Source: Massilia aquatica (GTDB lineage: Bacteria > Pseudomonadota > Gammaproteobacteria > Burkholderiales > Burkholderiaceae_D). Taken from it: DNA of 64,000 bases. Under the pieces are notes generated by a model. The model was not told the DNA's origin. It made no database searches and was given only the letters and a program-made list of their open reading frames with translations. The stretch is taken from contig NZ_VVIW01000014.1 of assembly GCF_011682045.1 (NCBI RefSeq), forward strand, positions 62,001 through 126,000. Reading direction: 5' to 3'. The translations under genes and the position numbers were made by a program. How positions within the stretch are numbered: the first letter of the stretch is position 1; each line of letters opens with the position of its first letter. This document shows positions 10,156 to 17,893 of the stretch, piece after piece.

Positions 10156-10794
10156 ATGATCAAGAAACTGTTCGTCCTCGCCGCCACGGTACTGTGCTCG
10201 TTCAACGCTTGGGCCGGTTACACGCAATATAACTTCGAAGCAACAAGCTGGGGGAACATCTTCGGGTACATCATTCAACACGATGACGGGTCGATCGCCA
10301 TGTTTGATTTCAGGCTGGAAGATGACGACCCTGCCATAGCAACCCAGTTTTACCCCTTCACCAGCATGGGCTGTGTCTGCCTAACAAGTGCAAGCACCAA
10401 TTTCACCAATACCAGCGTCGATCTTGGGCCGAGTAACTTCTCTATCCGCGATGACTACGACGGACACCGCAGGGCAGAGTTCAACATCAGCTTTATCGAG
10501 CACCCCTCCGGCATGTTCATCTACACCGCAACGAACTCGTTCACCCGTAGCGAGGATCCTGATGCGATCATTTATTCGGATACGTACACCGGAATCCTCG
10601 AGGGAACCAGCATCGATCCCGAACTGGCGGCCTATTTGGATGCCAACAATGGCTACCATCCCGGCGTTCCCCGCATCGTCCCGAACTATGTCGGACGCGC
10701 TAACAATGTACCCGAGCCAGCAAGCCTGGCCCTGTTTGCCATCGGCGCGCTCGGCCTGGCGGGTATGACTCGCCGCCGCAAAGCGGCGCCGTAA
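10156..10794 (+). CDS. PEP-CTERM sorting domain protein
   Basis: A 212-aa exported protein of unknown function. It begins with a classic signal peptide ('MIKKLFVLAATVLCSFNAWA', cleavage before Gly21) and ends with the PEP-CTERM tripartite signal: 'VPEPASLALFAIGALGLAG' followed by 'RRRKAAP'. Such proteins are processed by an exosortase/archaeosortase-type enzyme (not in this window) and usually become surface or matrix components with exopolysaccharide. The middle is acidic, Thr/Ser/Asn-rich and probably beta-structured. The ATG at 10156 was chosen for its signal peptide; the upstream extension starts with TTG and has no support. Confidence 0.9.
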   Translation: MIKKLFVLAATVLCSFNAWAGYTQYNFEATSWGNIFGYIIQHDDGSIAMFDFRLEDDDPAIATQFYPFTSMGCVCLTSASTNFTNTSVDLGPSNFSIRDDYDGHRRAEFNISFIEHPSGMFIYTATNSFTRSEDPDAIIYSDTYTGILEGTSIDPELAAYLDANNGYHPGVPRIVPNYVGRANNVPEPASLALFAIGALGLAGMTRRRKAAP

Positions 10795-10835
10795 CGCGCT
10801 ATCGGCGTCAGCGATCACGCGGCGGCGCGCCTTTC

Positions 10836-11930
10836 CTACGTAGTCATGCGCTCCCAGCCATGCCTGATCGCGGCCTTCATCTTGTCCCAGGTCGAACCGG
10901 GATTGCGCGCCTCCCAATCGGTGCGCAGCCCGGGTTCGATTTGTTCCCACGGACGTCCCCGATACAGCTCGCTGCTGGCCAGGCTGCTGCCGTAGCGGTA
11001 GGCCGGCGCATAATCGTCGTAGCTGCCGCCCTCGCGCGAGAAATTGCTGGTCCAGTGGCCCCGGAAGTAGGCGTCGTCGTCCGGTGCAAGCTGCTCGATG
11101 TCGACTTCGGTATGGCGCAGCGTGTCGTTGATCTGCTCCTGGCGCTGCGTTACTTCCTTGCCGACAATGACCTCTTCGACCATCCGCGCGGATTTTTCGA
11201 CGACCGCTTCTTCCGCCGTTTCGCGCAGCTCGATCGTGGTTTCCTGGAAGGCGGCAATGTCGGCCGGGTCAACCAGCCTGTCCACCACGCGCCGCTGCAC
11301 ATTGACACGCTCTTCGCGCAGGCCGATGCTTTCGCTCACCGGCGTTTCCACGATGCGCTGGTAAATCCGCACGCCGCCGCGCTGCACCTCGCGCTTGCCG
11401 ACCTTGAGTTCTTCCTGGATCACGGGAATGGTGGTGTCGGCGGCGCGCTGCTGCGAATCGCCCATGGCCGATCCCTGCGCGCTGCCACCCATGCCGCCCT
11501 GCGCCGAGCCCAGGGTCGACTGCCGCGACACCGCCTGCGCGCGCATGGCGTCGCCGCCCTGCATGGCGCCCTGCCACTGGCCGGCATGCTCGTCGATATC
11601 CACCGGTCCATGCCGCTCGACGATGTCGGCGGCGCGCTCGACCTCGTGCTCGCTCGTGGTGGTTACGCTCAACACGTAGTGCCCGCGCTCCATCGCTTCG
11701 GAATACATGCGCGCATGCTCGCTGCGCTCACCGCCGAACAGGTCGGTGAAAAAATGCTTGATGCTCGATCCGAGCGATTCGTCGCCGCCTTCGACCGGGT
11801 TGCCGGATGCGTCCGGATCGCCATCGCTCAAACGCACGTCCTGGCGTGCGTAACCCGACCCGATCAGGTCGTCAAGCGCCTGCACGGCATCGCCGCGATT
11901 GTCAAATACCGCTACCAGCGTGTGTTCCAT
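10836..11930 (-). CDS. stress protein with N-terminal 17M-like domain and DUF2382 (YsnF/AvaK) domain
   Basis: A 364-aa soluble protein. The N-terminal ~100 residues ('VAVFDNRGDAVQALDDLI', then 'HYVLSVTTTSEHEVERAADI') look like the general-stress-protein 17M/YflT-type domain. A Gly/Gln/Ala-rich linker follows, then a DUF2382 (YsnF/AvaK) domain with 'IPVIQEELKVGKREVQRGGV' and repeated Glu/Val beta-strands ('EEVIVGKEV'). The C-terminus has 'RYGSSLASSELYRGRPWEQ', often seen in this group. Biochemical function is unknown; relatives are stress-induced. The ATG at 11930 has GGAG at a good distance. It lies 29 nt after a second DUF2382 gene, so the pair probably forms an operon. Confidence 0.8.
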   Translation of the reverse strand: MEHTLVAVFDNRGDAVQALDDLIGSGYARQDVRLSDGDPDASGNPVEGGDESLGSSIKHFFTDLFGGERSEHARMYSEAMERGHYVLSVTTTSEHEVERAADIVERHGPVDIDEHAGQWQGAMQGGDAMRAQAVSRQSTLGSAQGGMGGSAQGSAMGDSQQRAADTTIPVIQEELKVGKREVQRGGVRIYQRIVETPVSESIGLREERVNVQRRVVDRLVDPADIAAFQETTIELRETAEEAVVEKSARMVEEVIVGKEVTQRQEQINDTLRHTEVDIEQLAPDDDAYFRGHWTSNFSREGGSYDDYAPAYRYGSSLASSELYRGRPWEQIEPGLRTDWEARNPGSTWDKMKAAIRHGWERMTT

Positions 11931-11959
11931 GATGAGTAACTCCATGTTATTGAACGTGC

Positions 11960-12385
11960 TTACTTGTGAGGGCCTTCGTCGAACCGTTCGACGACAACGT
12001 CTTCCTCGCGCAGCATGACAGTCCCGGTCTGGGTGCGGGTCCGCCGGGTGCGCGTGATGTGGACTTCTTCCTTGATGCGCAGGCGCCGTTCGGTCACCAG
12101 CACTTCTTCGACCACCGGCACGATCAGCGTGTCGCCTTCCTGGCGCGTCGCCGGCGCCGCGGACAGGGGCACGATTTTGTCGACGATGACATGCCTGACG
12201 TCGAGCTCGTCGTACAGCAGGGTTTCGTCGATGTGCCGGGGATGTTCGCTGACCGTCTTGTGAATCCGCACGCCGCGCCCGGTATCGACGACGCGCGTTT
12301 CCACCCGCAGCTCTTCGCGGTGCAGCGGCACGGTGAGCGTGTCGCCGCCGGATTCGGCATAGGATTCAGCAATGTCTGTTGCCAT
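11960..12385 (-). CDS. DUF2382 (YsnF/AvaK) domain protein
   Basis: A 141-aa protein made almost wholly of the DUF2382 domain: 'LTVPLHREELRVETRVVDTG', 'VRIHKTVSEHPRHID', then a second half 'LIVPVVEEVLVTERRLRIKE' with the same strand pattern, ending in 'MLREEDVVVERFDEG'. The internal similarity suggests a duplicated unit. GGGGAGC precedes the ATG at 12385 by 8 nt; the upstream extension to 12460 is Cys-rich and unconserved. It is the first gene of a pair with the larger YsnF-like protein. Confidence 0.82.
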   Translation of the reverse strand: MATDIAESYAESGGDTLTVPLHREELRVETRVVDTGRGVRIHKTVSEHPRHIDETLLYDELDVRHVIVDKIVPLSAAPATRQEGDTLIVPVVEEVLVTERRLRIKEEVHITRTRRTRTQTGTVMLREEDVVVERFDEGPHK

Positions 12386-12572
12386 GAAGTTCGCTCCCCG
12401 AAAGACGCCGCAGCAGGAGCCGTTGAGAGTACCGCAAAGCGCGCCGACCCTGCGCACCATTGACCTTTCTCAAGTTTCGAGCGTCGGCGCGCTGCGGCAG
12501 GCCTTCCTGCTCCATCACCCAAAGCAGCACTACCAGCGGTTTCAACGACGCTGCGTTTTTCCAGAGTGCGCC

Positions 12573-12794
12573 CTACATTGCGCAAAACCAGTCATGCTTC
12601 TCAAGCTCAAGGATGAGACTGTCAAACGCCTTACCAGGTACCGTACAGCGCACCCGGTAGCCCCCCTTCGGGTGCATACCGTCGATCGCTGCCGTCACGC
12701 CGCCAAAGCGGCTGAGCAGTGCCAACAGGGCGTTTTGCTCGCTGTCGGTGTAGACCATCCCGGCCTGGCGCCGCATTAATCGCAAGTATCCCAT
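12573..12794 (-). CDS. small hypothetical protein
   Basis: A 73-aa protein of unknown function. It looks like a folded alpha/beta unit: an amphipathic N-terminal helix ('SEQNALLALLSRFGGV'), then 'GGYRVRCTVPGKAFDSL' and 'LILELEKHDWFCAM' at the C-terminus. A GGGACGG Shine-Dalgarno precedes the ATG at 12794. No family was recognised. It sits alone on the minus strand beside a decayed propeller gene. Confidence 0.5.
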   Translation of the reverse strand: MGYLRLMRRQAGMVYTDSEQNALLALLSRFGGVTAAIDGMHPKGGYRVRCTVPGKAFDSLILELEKHDWFCAM

Positions 12795-12815
12795 TGCCGT
12801 CCCTGTTCCGATGGT

Positions 12816-13270
12816 TCACCTCGTATATTGGAGCTCAAAACCCACTGTAGTCGATGATCCGCTGCCATTGTTGCCCGTCATGCCGCGCCGCGCCGCGCGC
12901 CCCTTGAAAACCGTACCCGACCCGGCACCGATGTACACCACGCCGTCGGGCGCGCAACAAACGCTCGATAGGTTCATCTCGCTCGGGAACGGCAACTGCG
13001 TCCACTGCTGCCCGTCGACATGCCACACATCGCCTTTTCCGCCGACGGCGTAGATGTCCTCCGGCGAGAAGCCGTCGATGTCCTGAAAACCGGACGCGTC
13101 CAGATCATCTGTCTTTTTCGGCAAGCTCAGATGATAGTTCCACACGTCTTTGCCGACCCGGTCGATCACAGTCCTGTTGCTACCGCAGGCGTAGAGGCGT
13201 CCGCCGATCGTCCGCAGATGTATGACCGAACCGCGCAGCAGGTAGGCACTGTCAGACCTGACACCGGGTT
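12816..13270 (-). pseudogene. remnant of a WD/propeller-like protein
   Basis: Minus-strand coding remnant that starts without an initiation signal right at a dispersed palindrome (13250-13270) and continues open, giving 'LRTIGGRLYACGSNRTV' and 'GFQDIDGFSPEDIYAVGGKG' then 'GDVWHVDGQQWTQLPFPSE'. This is the repeat pattern of a widespread uncharacterised beta-propeller family of about 300-350 aa often seen near polymorphic toxins and T6SS genes. Near 12,890 the sensible reading ('HDGQQWQRIIDYSGF') moves into another frame, so a frameshift has occurred. N-terminus and at least half the propeller are missing. An expressed ORF from a GTG at 13169 remains possible. Confidence 0.65.
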
Positions 13271-13271
13271 G
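13250..13271 (+). repeat. dispersed palindrome, copy 1 (imperfect)
   Basis: 'TGTCAGACCTGACA' with the right flank CCGGG. The left arm is interrupted at the seventh base. The same core and right flank recur at 41960 and, inverted, at 34769. It borders the truncated end of the propeller remnant. Confidence 0.75.
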
Positions 13272-13279
13272 GCACCGGC

Positions 13280-13540
13280 TTAGTTGAAGGGATTGTCCAC
13301 TTCGCCCACCGCCGGCGGCGGCAACTCGGCCGGCAAGCTCATCCCTTCCAGCGTGGCGACGATCCCGCCAAGCAGCGCCTGCAGCTTGCGCGCGTGCGCC
13401 AGGCCGGCCTTGTCGGCGGTCAGGTCGACATCGCCGCTGATGGTGATCCGGTCGAGCCGGTTTTCGATCATCAGCTTGCCGACCGCGACCACGTCGGCCT
13501 CGTTCGCGTACGGTACAAAACCCTGTTTCTTGTCGCTCAT
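13280..13540 (-). CDS. small hypothetical protein downstream of secreted nuclease
   Basis: An 86-aa acidic protein starting 'MSDKKQGFVPYANEADVV' with a strong AGGAGAC Shine-Dalgarno before the ATG at 13540. The sequence 'GKLMIENRLDRITISGDVDL' followed by 'AGLAHARKLQALLGGIVATL' suggests a beta-strand and a long helix. The C-terminus 'AVGEVDNPFN' is Pro-rich and flexible. It is 17 nt downstream of the secreted nuclease and probably co-transcribed. Whether it protects against the nuclease is only a guess from position. No family was recognised. Confidence 0.7.
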   Translation of the reverse strand: MSDKKQGFVPYANEADVVAVGKLMIENRLDRITISGDVDLTADKAGLAHARKLQALLGGIVATLEGMSLPAELPPPAVGEVDNPFN

Positions 13541-13557
13541 TGCGTCTCCTTTGATGG

Positions 13558-14343
13558 TTAAAACGGCCAGCGGCGCGATTTCTTCTGCTTCGGCTGCGGC
13601 AGGTCCAGCATCGCGGACTTTTGCCGCGCGCTCAGCGAGGGCATGAGGTTGATGCCGATCTTTTCTTCCAGCTCGGCGATCGTCATCACGTCCAGCTGGT
13701 CCGCCGAACGGTTTTCCACGATCCACGCCGCGCCCGCCTTCTGGCTCGGACTATACACGGCCTTGTACAAATGACTCGGCACCAGTACGTTGCCGACCTT
13801 TTGCAAACGCCCGCCAATGAACGCCGGCCCGGTGATCACATATAAGGTACCTTCCTTGCGGACCATGTCGCGCACGCGGCCTTCCAGCCCCGCCCACAAA
13901 TGGCGGTTGTTGTCGGCATCCTGCGGCACCATGTTCGCCAGCGTAAAACTCTCGTGCTGGGTCTGGCGGTCCGGCATGTTGCCGTTGGGCGCCATGTGGC
14001 CGCGGTCGAAGCCGCTGCGGGCATAATCGGACAGCTCGGCGCGCTGCGACGGCGACAGGCGTTCTTCGGCGTGGAAGGAGTCGTCGCGCGAGAGTTTCTT
14101 GGCCAGTTTCAGGTTGGCCGGCAGCAGGCGTTCGGCCGACCACAGCGGCGTGCGGGTGACCCCGGAGTGCATCACGCCGAACACGCCGTAGCACAATTCG
14201 GTGGTCGCTTTGGCGAGTTTGGGGTTGCGGATTTCGGGCAGGCGCCCATCCATATAGTGTGCGGGACAGCCGCCGGCAAAGGCGCTGCCGGCCGCCAGCA
14301 AGGTCCATCCGAGGACGATGCCGGCCAGGGTTTTCTGAATCAT
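13558..14343 (-). CDS. secreted DNA/RNA non-specific endonuclease
   Basis: A 261-aa beta-beta-alpha-metal nuclease of the Serratia/NucA family. A signal peptide ('MIQKTLAGIVLGWTLLAAGS', Ala-X-Ala cleavage site near 'AFAGG') directs it out of the cytoplasm. The catalytic box 'DRGHMAPNGNM' (D-R-G-H) and the metal-binding Asn in 'VPQDADNNRHLWAGLE' are intact. The C-terminus 'KKSRRWPF' is basic. A TTG 9 nt upstream of the ATG at 14343 is in frame but less likely. It shares the minus strand with the 86-aa protein. Confidence 0.92.
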   Translation of the reverse strand: MIQKTLAGIVLGWTLLAAGSAFAGGCPAHYMDGRLPEIRNPKLAKATTELCYGVFGVMHSGVTRTPLWSAERLLPANLKLAKKLSRDDSFHAEERLSPSQRAELSDYARSGFDRGHMAPNGNMPDRQTQHESFTLANMVPQDADNNRHLWAGLEGRVRDMVRKEGTLYVITGPAFIGGRLQKVGNVLVPSHLYKAVYSPSQKAGAAWIVENRSADQLDVMTIAELEEKIGINLMPSLSARQKSAMLDLPQPKQKKSRRWPF

Positions 14344-14378
14344 GTTTTCCAAAACAAAAAATAGTTGAGCGACGCATT

Positions 14379-15335
14379 CTAGCGGAGCGTGCGCGTCATG
14401 CGAAGCAGTCGTTCAGCTAATTTTGCAAGACTGGTGCGCAGCTGCTCCGGCGCGCGCACGGCGAAGTCGAACGGCAGGCCCGCGAGGTAGCCGGCGAACC
14501 AGTCGATGTCGTCGGCGGTGCAGCGCAGCAGCACGCCATCGGCCACCTGTTCGAACACCCCGAGCGCCCCATGGAAGTGCGCGCTGGCTGTTTTCAGGTC
14601 GGTGTGCAGCAGCACTTCCACCGCGTGCTCGCGTGCCATCAGGGCCAGCGACTGGTTCAGGTAACCGAGCGCGTCAAACCCGGCCGGACGCGCAAACGAG
14701 ACCGGGCGCGGTTCGGCCCTGACGATGCGGTCGATCCTGAACGAACGCATCCCGGCGCGCAGATGGCACATGCCGATCACGTACCAGCAGCCGCCGCGAA
14801 ACGCCAGGCCATAGGCGTCGAAATCGCGCTCGGTCTCGCCGCCGTCGGGCGCGCGGTAACGCAGGCACACCCGCTGCTGCGCCAGCGCCGCCGAACTGAG
14901 CGTGACGAGCGCGTCGTTGTCCTGCGGCGCCACCGCGCGGATCATGTCGAGCCGCACCGTTTCGTCGATGGCGCGCACACGCCGCTTGAGGTTGGCCGGC
15001 ATGATGCGTTCAAGCTTGGCCTGGGCACTGGCCACCGCCGGCGCGGCTTCGGCAAAGCCGAGGCTGCGCGCGGCAAGCAGGCCGATCGCCAGGGCCAGCG
15101 CTTCATCGTTGGTAAACATCATCGGCGGCAGCTTGAAGCCGGCCATCAGCGCATAGCCGCCATGGCGCCCGCGCTCGGTGGTGATGGGAATGCCCATCTC
15201 GTCGAGCGTGACGATGTAGCGGCGCAAGGTGCGCGTATCGACGGCGAGCCGTGCCGCCATCTCGGCGCCGCTCAGGCGGCCATGGGTTTGCAGCAGTTCG
15301 AGCACTGCCAGCACGCGGGTGGTTGGATGGTACAT
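14379..15335 (-). CDS. YafY-family transcriptional regulator (HTH-WYL)
   Basis: A 318-aa regulator with an N-terminal winged helix ('RVLAVLELLQTHGRLSGAEM', then 'DTRTLRRYIVTLDEMGIPI') and a WYL ligand-binding domain ('FRGGCWYVIGMCHLRAGMRS', 'FRIDRIVRAE'), followed by a C-terminal WCX-type extension. Members often control the divergent neighbour, here a LysE-type exporter starting at 15485. A perfect 8-bp inverted repeat lies 20 nt upstream of its start codon and is a plausible operator. Confidence 0.9.
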   Translation of the reverse strand: MYHPTTRVLAVLELLQTHGRLSGAEMAARLAVDTRTLRRYIVTLDEMGIPITTERGRHGGYALMAGFKLPPMMFTNDEALALAIGLLAARSLGFAEAAPAVASAQAKLERIMPANLKRRVRAIDETVRLDMIRAVAPQDNDALVTLSSAALAQQRVCLRYRAPDGGETERDFDAYGLAFRGGCWYVIGMCHLRAGMRSFRIDRIVRAEPRPVSFARPAGFDALGYLNQSLALMAREHAVEVLLHTDLKTASAHFHGALGVFEQVADGVLLRCTADDIDWFAGYLAGLPFDFAVRAPEQLRTSLAKLAERLLRMTRTLR

Positions 15336-15354
15336 GGCGCAACCATAGCAGACA

Positions 15355-15377
15355 ATCAGGGCGCAATCTGCCCTGAT
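15355..15377. promoter_or_regulatory. inverted repeat in divergent intergenic region (candidate operator)
   Basis: Perfect arms ATCAGGGC (15355-15362) and GCCCTGAT (15370-15377) with a 7-nt spacer, centred in the 149-bp gap between the WYL regulator and the LysE exporter. Size and placement suit a dimeric winged-helix regulator controlling both genes. Binding is inferred, not shown. Confidence 0.5.
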
Positions 15378-15484
15378 GCACCTTTAATCTGCACCCTTTC
15401 GATGCACCACCACCAAGCGAAAGCGAGCCCTGCCATGCCATTTCCCACCCCGAAGCATGCCTTTCACCTGCCGCCGGTACCGGC

Positions 15485-16123
15485 ATGAGCGCGCACGCCA
15501 ACCTGTGGCTGTATTTTGTGGTCGTGTTCGGCATCATCGCCCTGCCCGGCCTCGACATGGCCTTCGTCATGGGCAGCGCCGTGCTGGGCGGCCGGCGCGC
15601 CGGCCTGGCGGCGGTGGCCGGCATCGTCTGCGGCGGCTTCTGCCACCTGGCGATGAGTGCGCTGGGGGTGGCCACGCTACTGCGGCTGTGGCCGTTTCTA
15701 TTCCATGCGATGCTGGCCGCCGGCGCCGTGTACACCGCGTGGATCGGCTGGAGTTGCCTGCGCAGCAGCAGCACGTTTGCGCAGCGCCTGCCGTCCGGCG
15801 CGTGCAGCACCGGCGCCACCTTGCGCCGCGCGCTGGTCACCAGCCTGCTCAATCCCAAAGCCTACCTGTTCATGCTGGCGATCTTTCCGCAGTTCCTCAG
15901 GCCCGGCCCCGAGCCGCTGTGGGCCCAGGCCGCTTTGCTGGGCGCCATCACCGCGCTGACCCAGGCCGGCATCTACGGCGCGCTGGCCTGGCTGGGCGGC
16001 GGCGCCGGGAGCTGGGTGGAACAGCGTCCGGGCGCGGCCACCCTGCTCGCGCGCGCCATGGGAGTACTGCTGATTCTGGTGGCGGCGCTGAGCGCGGCGC
16101 AAGGGGTGCGCAGCCTGTTGTAA
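15485..16123 (+). CDS. LysE/RhtB family amino-acid exporter
   Basis: A 212-aa inner-membrane protein with about six hydrophobic segments. The family signature is clear: 'IIALPGLDMAFVMGSAVLGG' at the N-terminus, 'GIVCGGFCHLAMSALGVATL', and 'LVTSLLNPKAYLFMLAIFPQ' in the middle. LysE/RhtB proteins export amino acids such as lysine, threonine or homoserine lactone; the substrate is unknown. It diverges from the WYL regulator, which is its likely controller. No strong Shine-Dalgarno precedes the ATG. Confidence 0.9.
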   Translation: MSAHANLWLYFVVVFGIIALPGLDMAFVMGSAVLGGRRAGLAAVAGIVCGGFCHLAMSALGVATLLRLWPFLFHAMLAAGAVYTAWIGWSCLRSSSTFAQRLPSGACSTGATLRRALVTSLLNPKAYLFMLAIFPQFLRPGPEPLWAQAALLGAITALTQAGIYGALAWLGGGAGSWVEQRPGAATLLARAMGVLLILVAALSAAQGVRSLL

Positions 16124-16260
16124 GCCGTCGCGGCGCTCCAGGTATTGACGGATTAACACGTAAACACACAACAATGATGCATGGTTGATAAGCAAAATCG
16201 ACTAGAATACGGCTTTTGGACCGCGTTGGCTTAGCTTGGCGCAATGGATTCTCGTACATC

Positions 16261-16656
16261 ATGGTGCCCCAACCGATTCCCGAAGACCTGCGCCGTTTCC
16301 TGCTGACCAGCATTGCCTCCGTTCCCCACCTGGAGGCGCTACTGCTTTTGCGCAACAGCGTGCATCAGGACTGGACTGTGCAGAAAGTAGCCGAACGTCT
16401 CTACATTGGCGACAAGCTGGCCGCGACTGTGCTGGCGGACCTGTCGCGCGCGGGCATGACGGTGACCCTGCGCCACGAAGGCAGTGAGCCGGTGTTCCGC
16501 TACCAGCCGGCCACGGCGGCGCTGGGCCAGGTGATCGACGCGCTGGCCGACCTGTATGCGCGGCGCCTGGTCGATGTGACCCATCTGATTCACTCGAAAC
16601 TCGAGCGCAAGGCGCAACAGTTTGCCGACGCGTTCACCTGGCGAAAGGAACCGTAA
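16261..16656 (+). CDS. hypothetical protein, winged-helix-like
   Basis: A 131-aa protein with 'LTSIASVPHLEALLLLRNS', then 'WTVQKVAERLYIGDKLAATV' and 'LADLSRAGMTVTLRHEGSEP', which looks like a winged helix with a beta-wing. The second half is helical ('ALADLYARRLVDVTHLIHSK'). A DNA-binding role is inferred from pattern only. Its stop overlaps the start of the next gene (TAATG), so it is the first gene of a three-gene operon with two small membrane proteins. Confidence 0.75.
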   Translation: MVPQPIPEDLRRFLLTSIASVPHLEALLLLRNSVHQDWTVQKVAERLYIGDKLAATVLADLSRAGMTVTLRHEGSEPVFRYQPATAALGQVIDALADLYARRLVDVTHLIHSKLERKAQQFADAFTWRKEP

Positions 16657-16913
16657 TGGCGGCAGCGATTTATGGCCTTTGCATGCTCACCTCGTTTGCC
16701 TGCGCCTGGCTGCTGCTGGCCAGCTACGCGCGCACCCGGCACCGCCTGCTGTTCTGGAGCGGCCTGTGTTTTTGCGGCATGACCCTGAACAATCTGCTGC
16801 TGGTCCTCGACAAGCTGGTGTTCCCGCAGGTCGACCTGCTGACCCTGCGCCTGGCGACGGCGCTGATCTCGGTTGCCCTGCTGCTGTACGGGCTGGTCTA
16901 CGAGAAGGAGTGA
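16656..16913 (+). CDS. small membrane protein, DUF5985-like
   Basis: An 85-aa protein with three hydrophobic segments: 'AAIYGLCMLTSFACAWLLLA', 'FWSGLCFCGMTLNNLLLVLD' and 'LATALISVALLLYGLVYEKE'. The pattern resembles the DUF5985 family; the assignment is from memory. The start overlaps the previous stop by one base. The next gene is a paralogue of similar size, so the two may form a hetero-oligomeric membrane unit. Function is unknown. Confidence 0.75.
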   Translation: MAAAIYGLCMLTSFACAWLLLASYARTRHRLLFWSGLCFCGMTLNNLLLVLDKLVFPQVDLLTLRLATALISVALLLYGLVYEKE

Positions 16914-16951
16914 CAGGTGAACAAAACCGGGAGCAACAGAGGGAGCAATGT

Positions 16952-17221
16952 ATGGATCTGATGCTGGCCGGCGCCGGCGCCATGGGCTCGATGGTCATCG
17001 GCCTGTTTTTCCTGCGCTTCTGGCGCAACTCGGGCGACCGTTTCTTCCTGTATTTCGCGCTCTCTTTCCTGATCGAAGGCGGGCATCGCGTGTATGCCAG
17101 CCTGAGCCCCGGCATGAGCGAGGATTCGCCCTTCCACTTCCTGCTGCGCTTGCTGTCCTACTGCCTGATCTTGTGGGCGATTGCTTGCAAGAACTGGCCA
17201 CGCAAAAAGGCGCCCGAATAA
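16952..17221 (+). CDS. small membrane protein, DUF5985-like paralogue
   Basis: An 89-aa membrane protein with segments 'AGAMGSMVIGLFFLRFWRNS', 'FLYFALSFLIEGGHRVYASL' and 'LRLLSYCLILWAIACKNW'. It resembles the preceding 85-aa protein in size and topology. AGGGAGC precedes the ATG at 16952 by 6 nt; the gap to the previous gene is 38 nt. Function is unknown, and co-transcription with the winged-helix-like protein suggests that protein regulates or depends on the membrane pair. Confidence 0.75.
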   Translation: MDLMLAGAGAMGSMVIGLFFLRFWRNSGDRFFLYFALSFLIEGGHRVYASLSPGMSEDSPFHFLLRLLSYCLILWAIACKNWPRKKAPE

Positions 17222-17290
17222 GACGGGATGGGCTGAACTTTCGGTAGCGCGAGGTCTCCAACTGACATCAAGCCAACCGAAGGAGCCATC

Positions 17291-17605
17291 ATGCCAGCGA
17301 CCGCCAATGACAGCGACAGCGACAAGCCGGGCGCGGCGGCGCACCCGCCACCGGGGGCCGCTCCCGGCGCGGCGCAGGTCCGCTCCGAATCCTTGCTGCC
17401 GGCCGGGGAAGACGAGGCAGACGGCCGCTATGCGGTCGCCGAAGAAGTCAGCCTCGACCAGCAATCGGACCAGGCGCGCCGGGTCGGGGCCTTGCCGCCC
17501 GATCCCCCACTCCAGGCAGACCTGGCCGGTGCGGTGGCCGGTACGCTCGCGCCAGACGAGACCGCACAGCCCCCGCCGGCCGATCCGAAGCACGCCACGC
17601 CCTGA
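17291..17605 (+). CDS. hypothetical disordered protein
   Basis: A 104-aa protein of low complexity, rich in Ala, Pro, Asp and Gln, with no hydrophobic core ('PGAAAHPPPGAAPGAAQVRS'). A strong GAAGGAG Shine-Dalgarno 6 nt before the ATG argues that it is translated. No domain was recognised. It stands between the membrane operon and a hybrid kinase; the next 288 bp hold no convincing gene. Confidence 0.55.
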   Translation: MPATANDSDSDKPGAAAHPPPGAAPGAAQVRSESLLPAGEDEADGRYAVAEEVSLDQQSDQARRVGALPPDPPLQADLAGAVAGTLAPDETAQPPPADPKHATP

Positions 17606-17893
17606 ACCCGCAGCGCCGCAGCGAGGCCATGTCTTGACGGCGCAAATGCGGTATCCGTACCGCCCGCGTACAGACAAGCGGCAGCCGCAAGCGGGTCGAT
17701 TGCCTGCGCCGCCTTACCCACGGCCGGCCGCCTGCCTGCGGGTTTGCTGTCGCCCCGCCACATCAAGCTGTGTTCGATTGACTTTCGGAGGGTGACCCGC
17801 CACCATTAACAAACTGTCTTCCACCACCGAAAAGCACGCAATGCCGATACTCTCCGCTCCCGACACCACCATCGCCACGGGGCGGATTGCACG

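Noticed and set aside
13280-13540. The 86-aa protein as an immunity protein for the secreted nuclease
   Set aside because: Only position supports it; the nuclease has a signal peptide and no toxin-delivery domain, so self-protection is not required.
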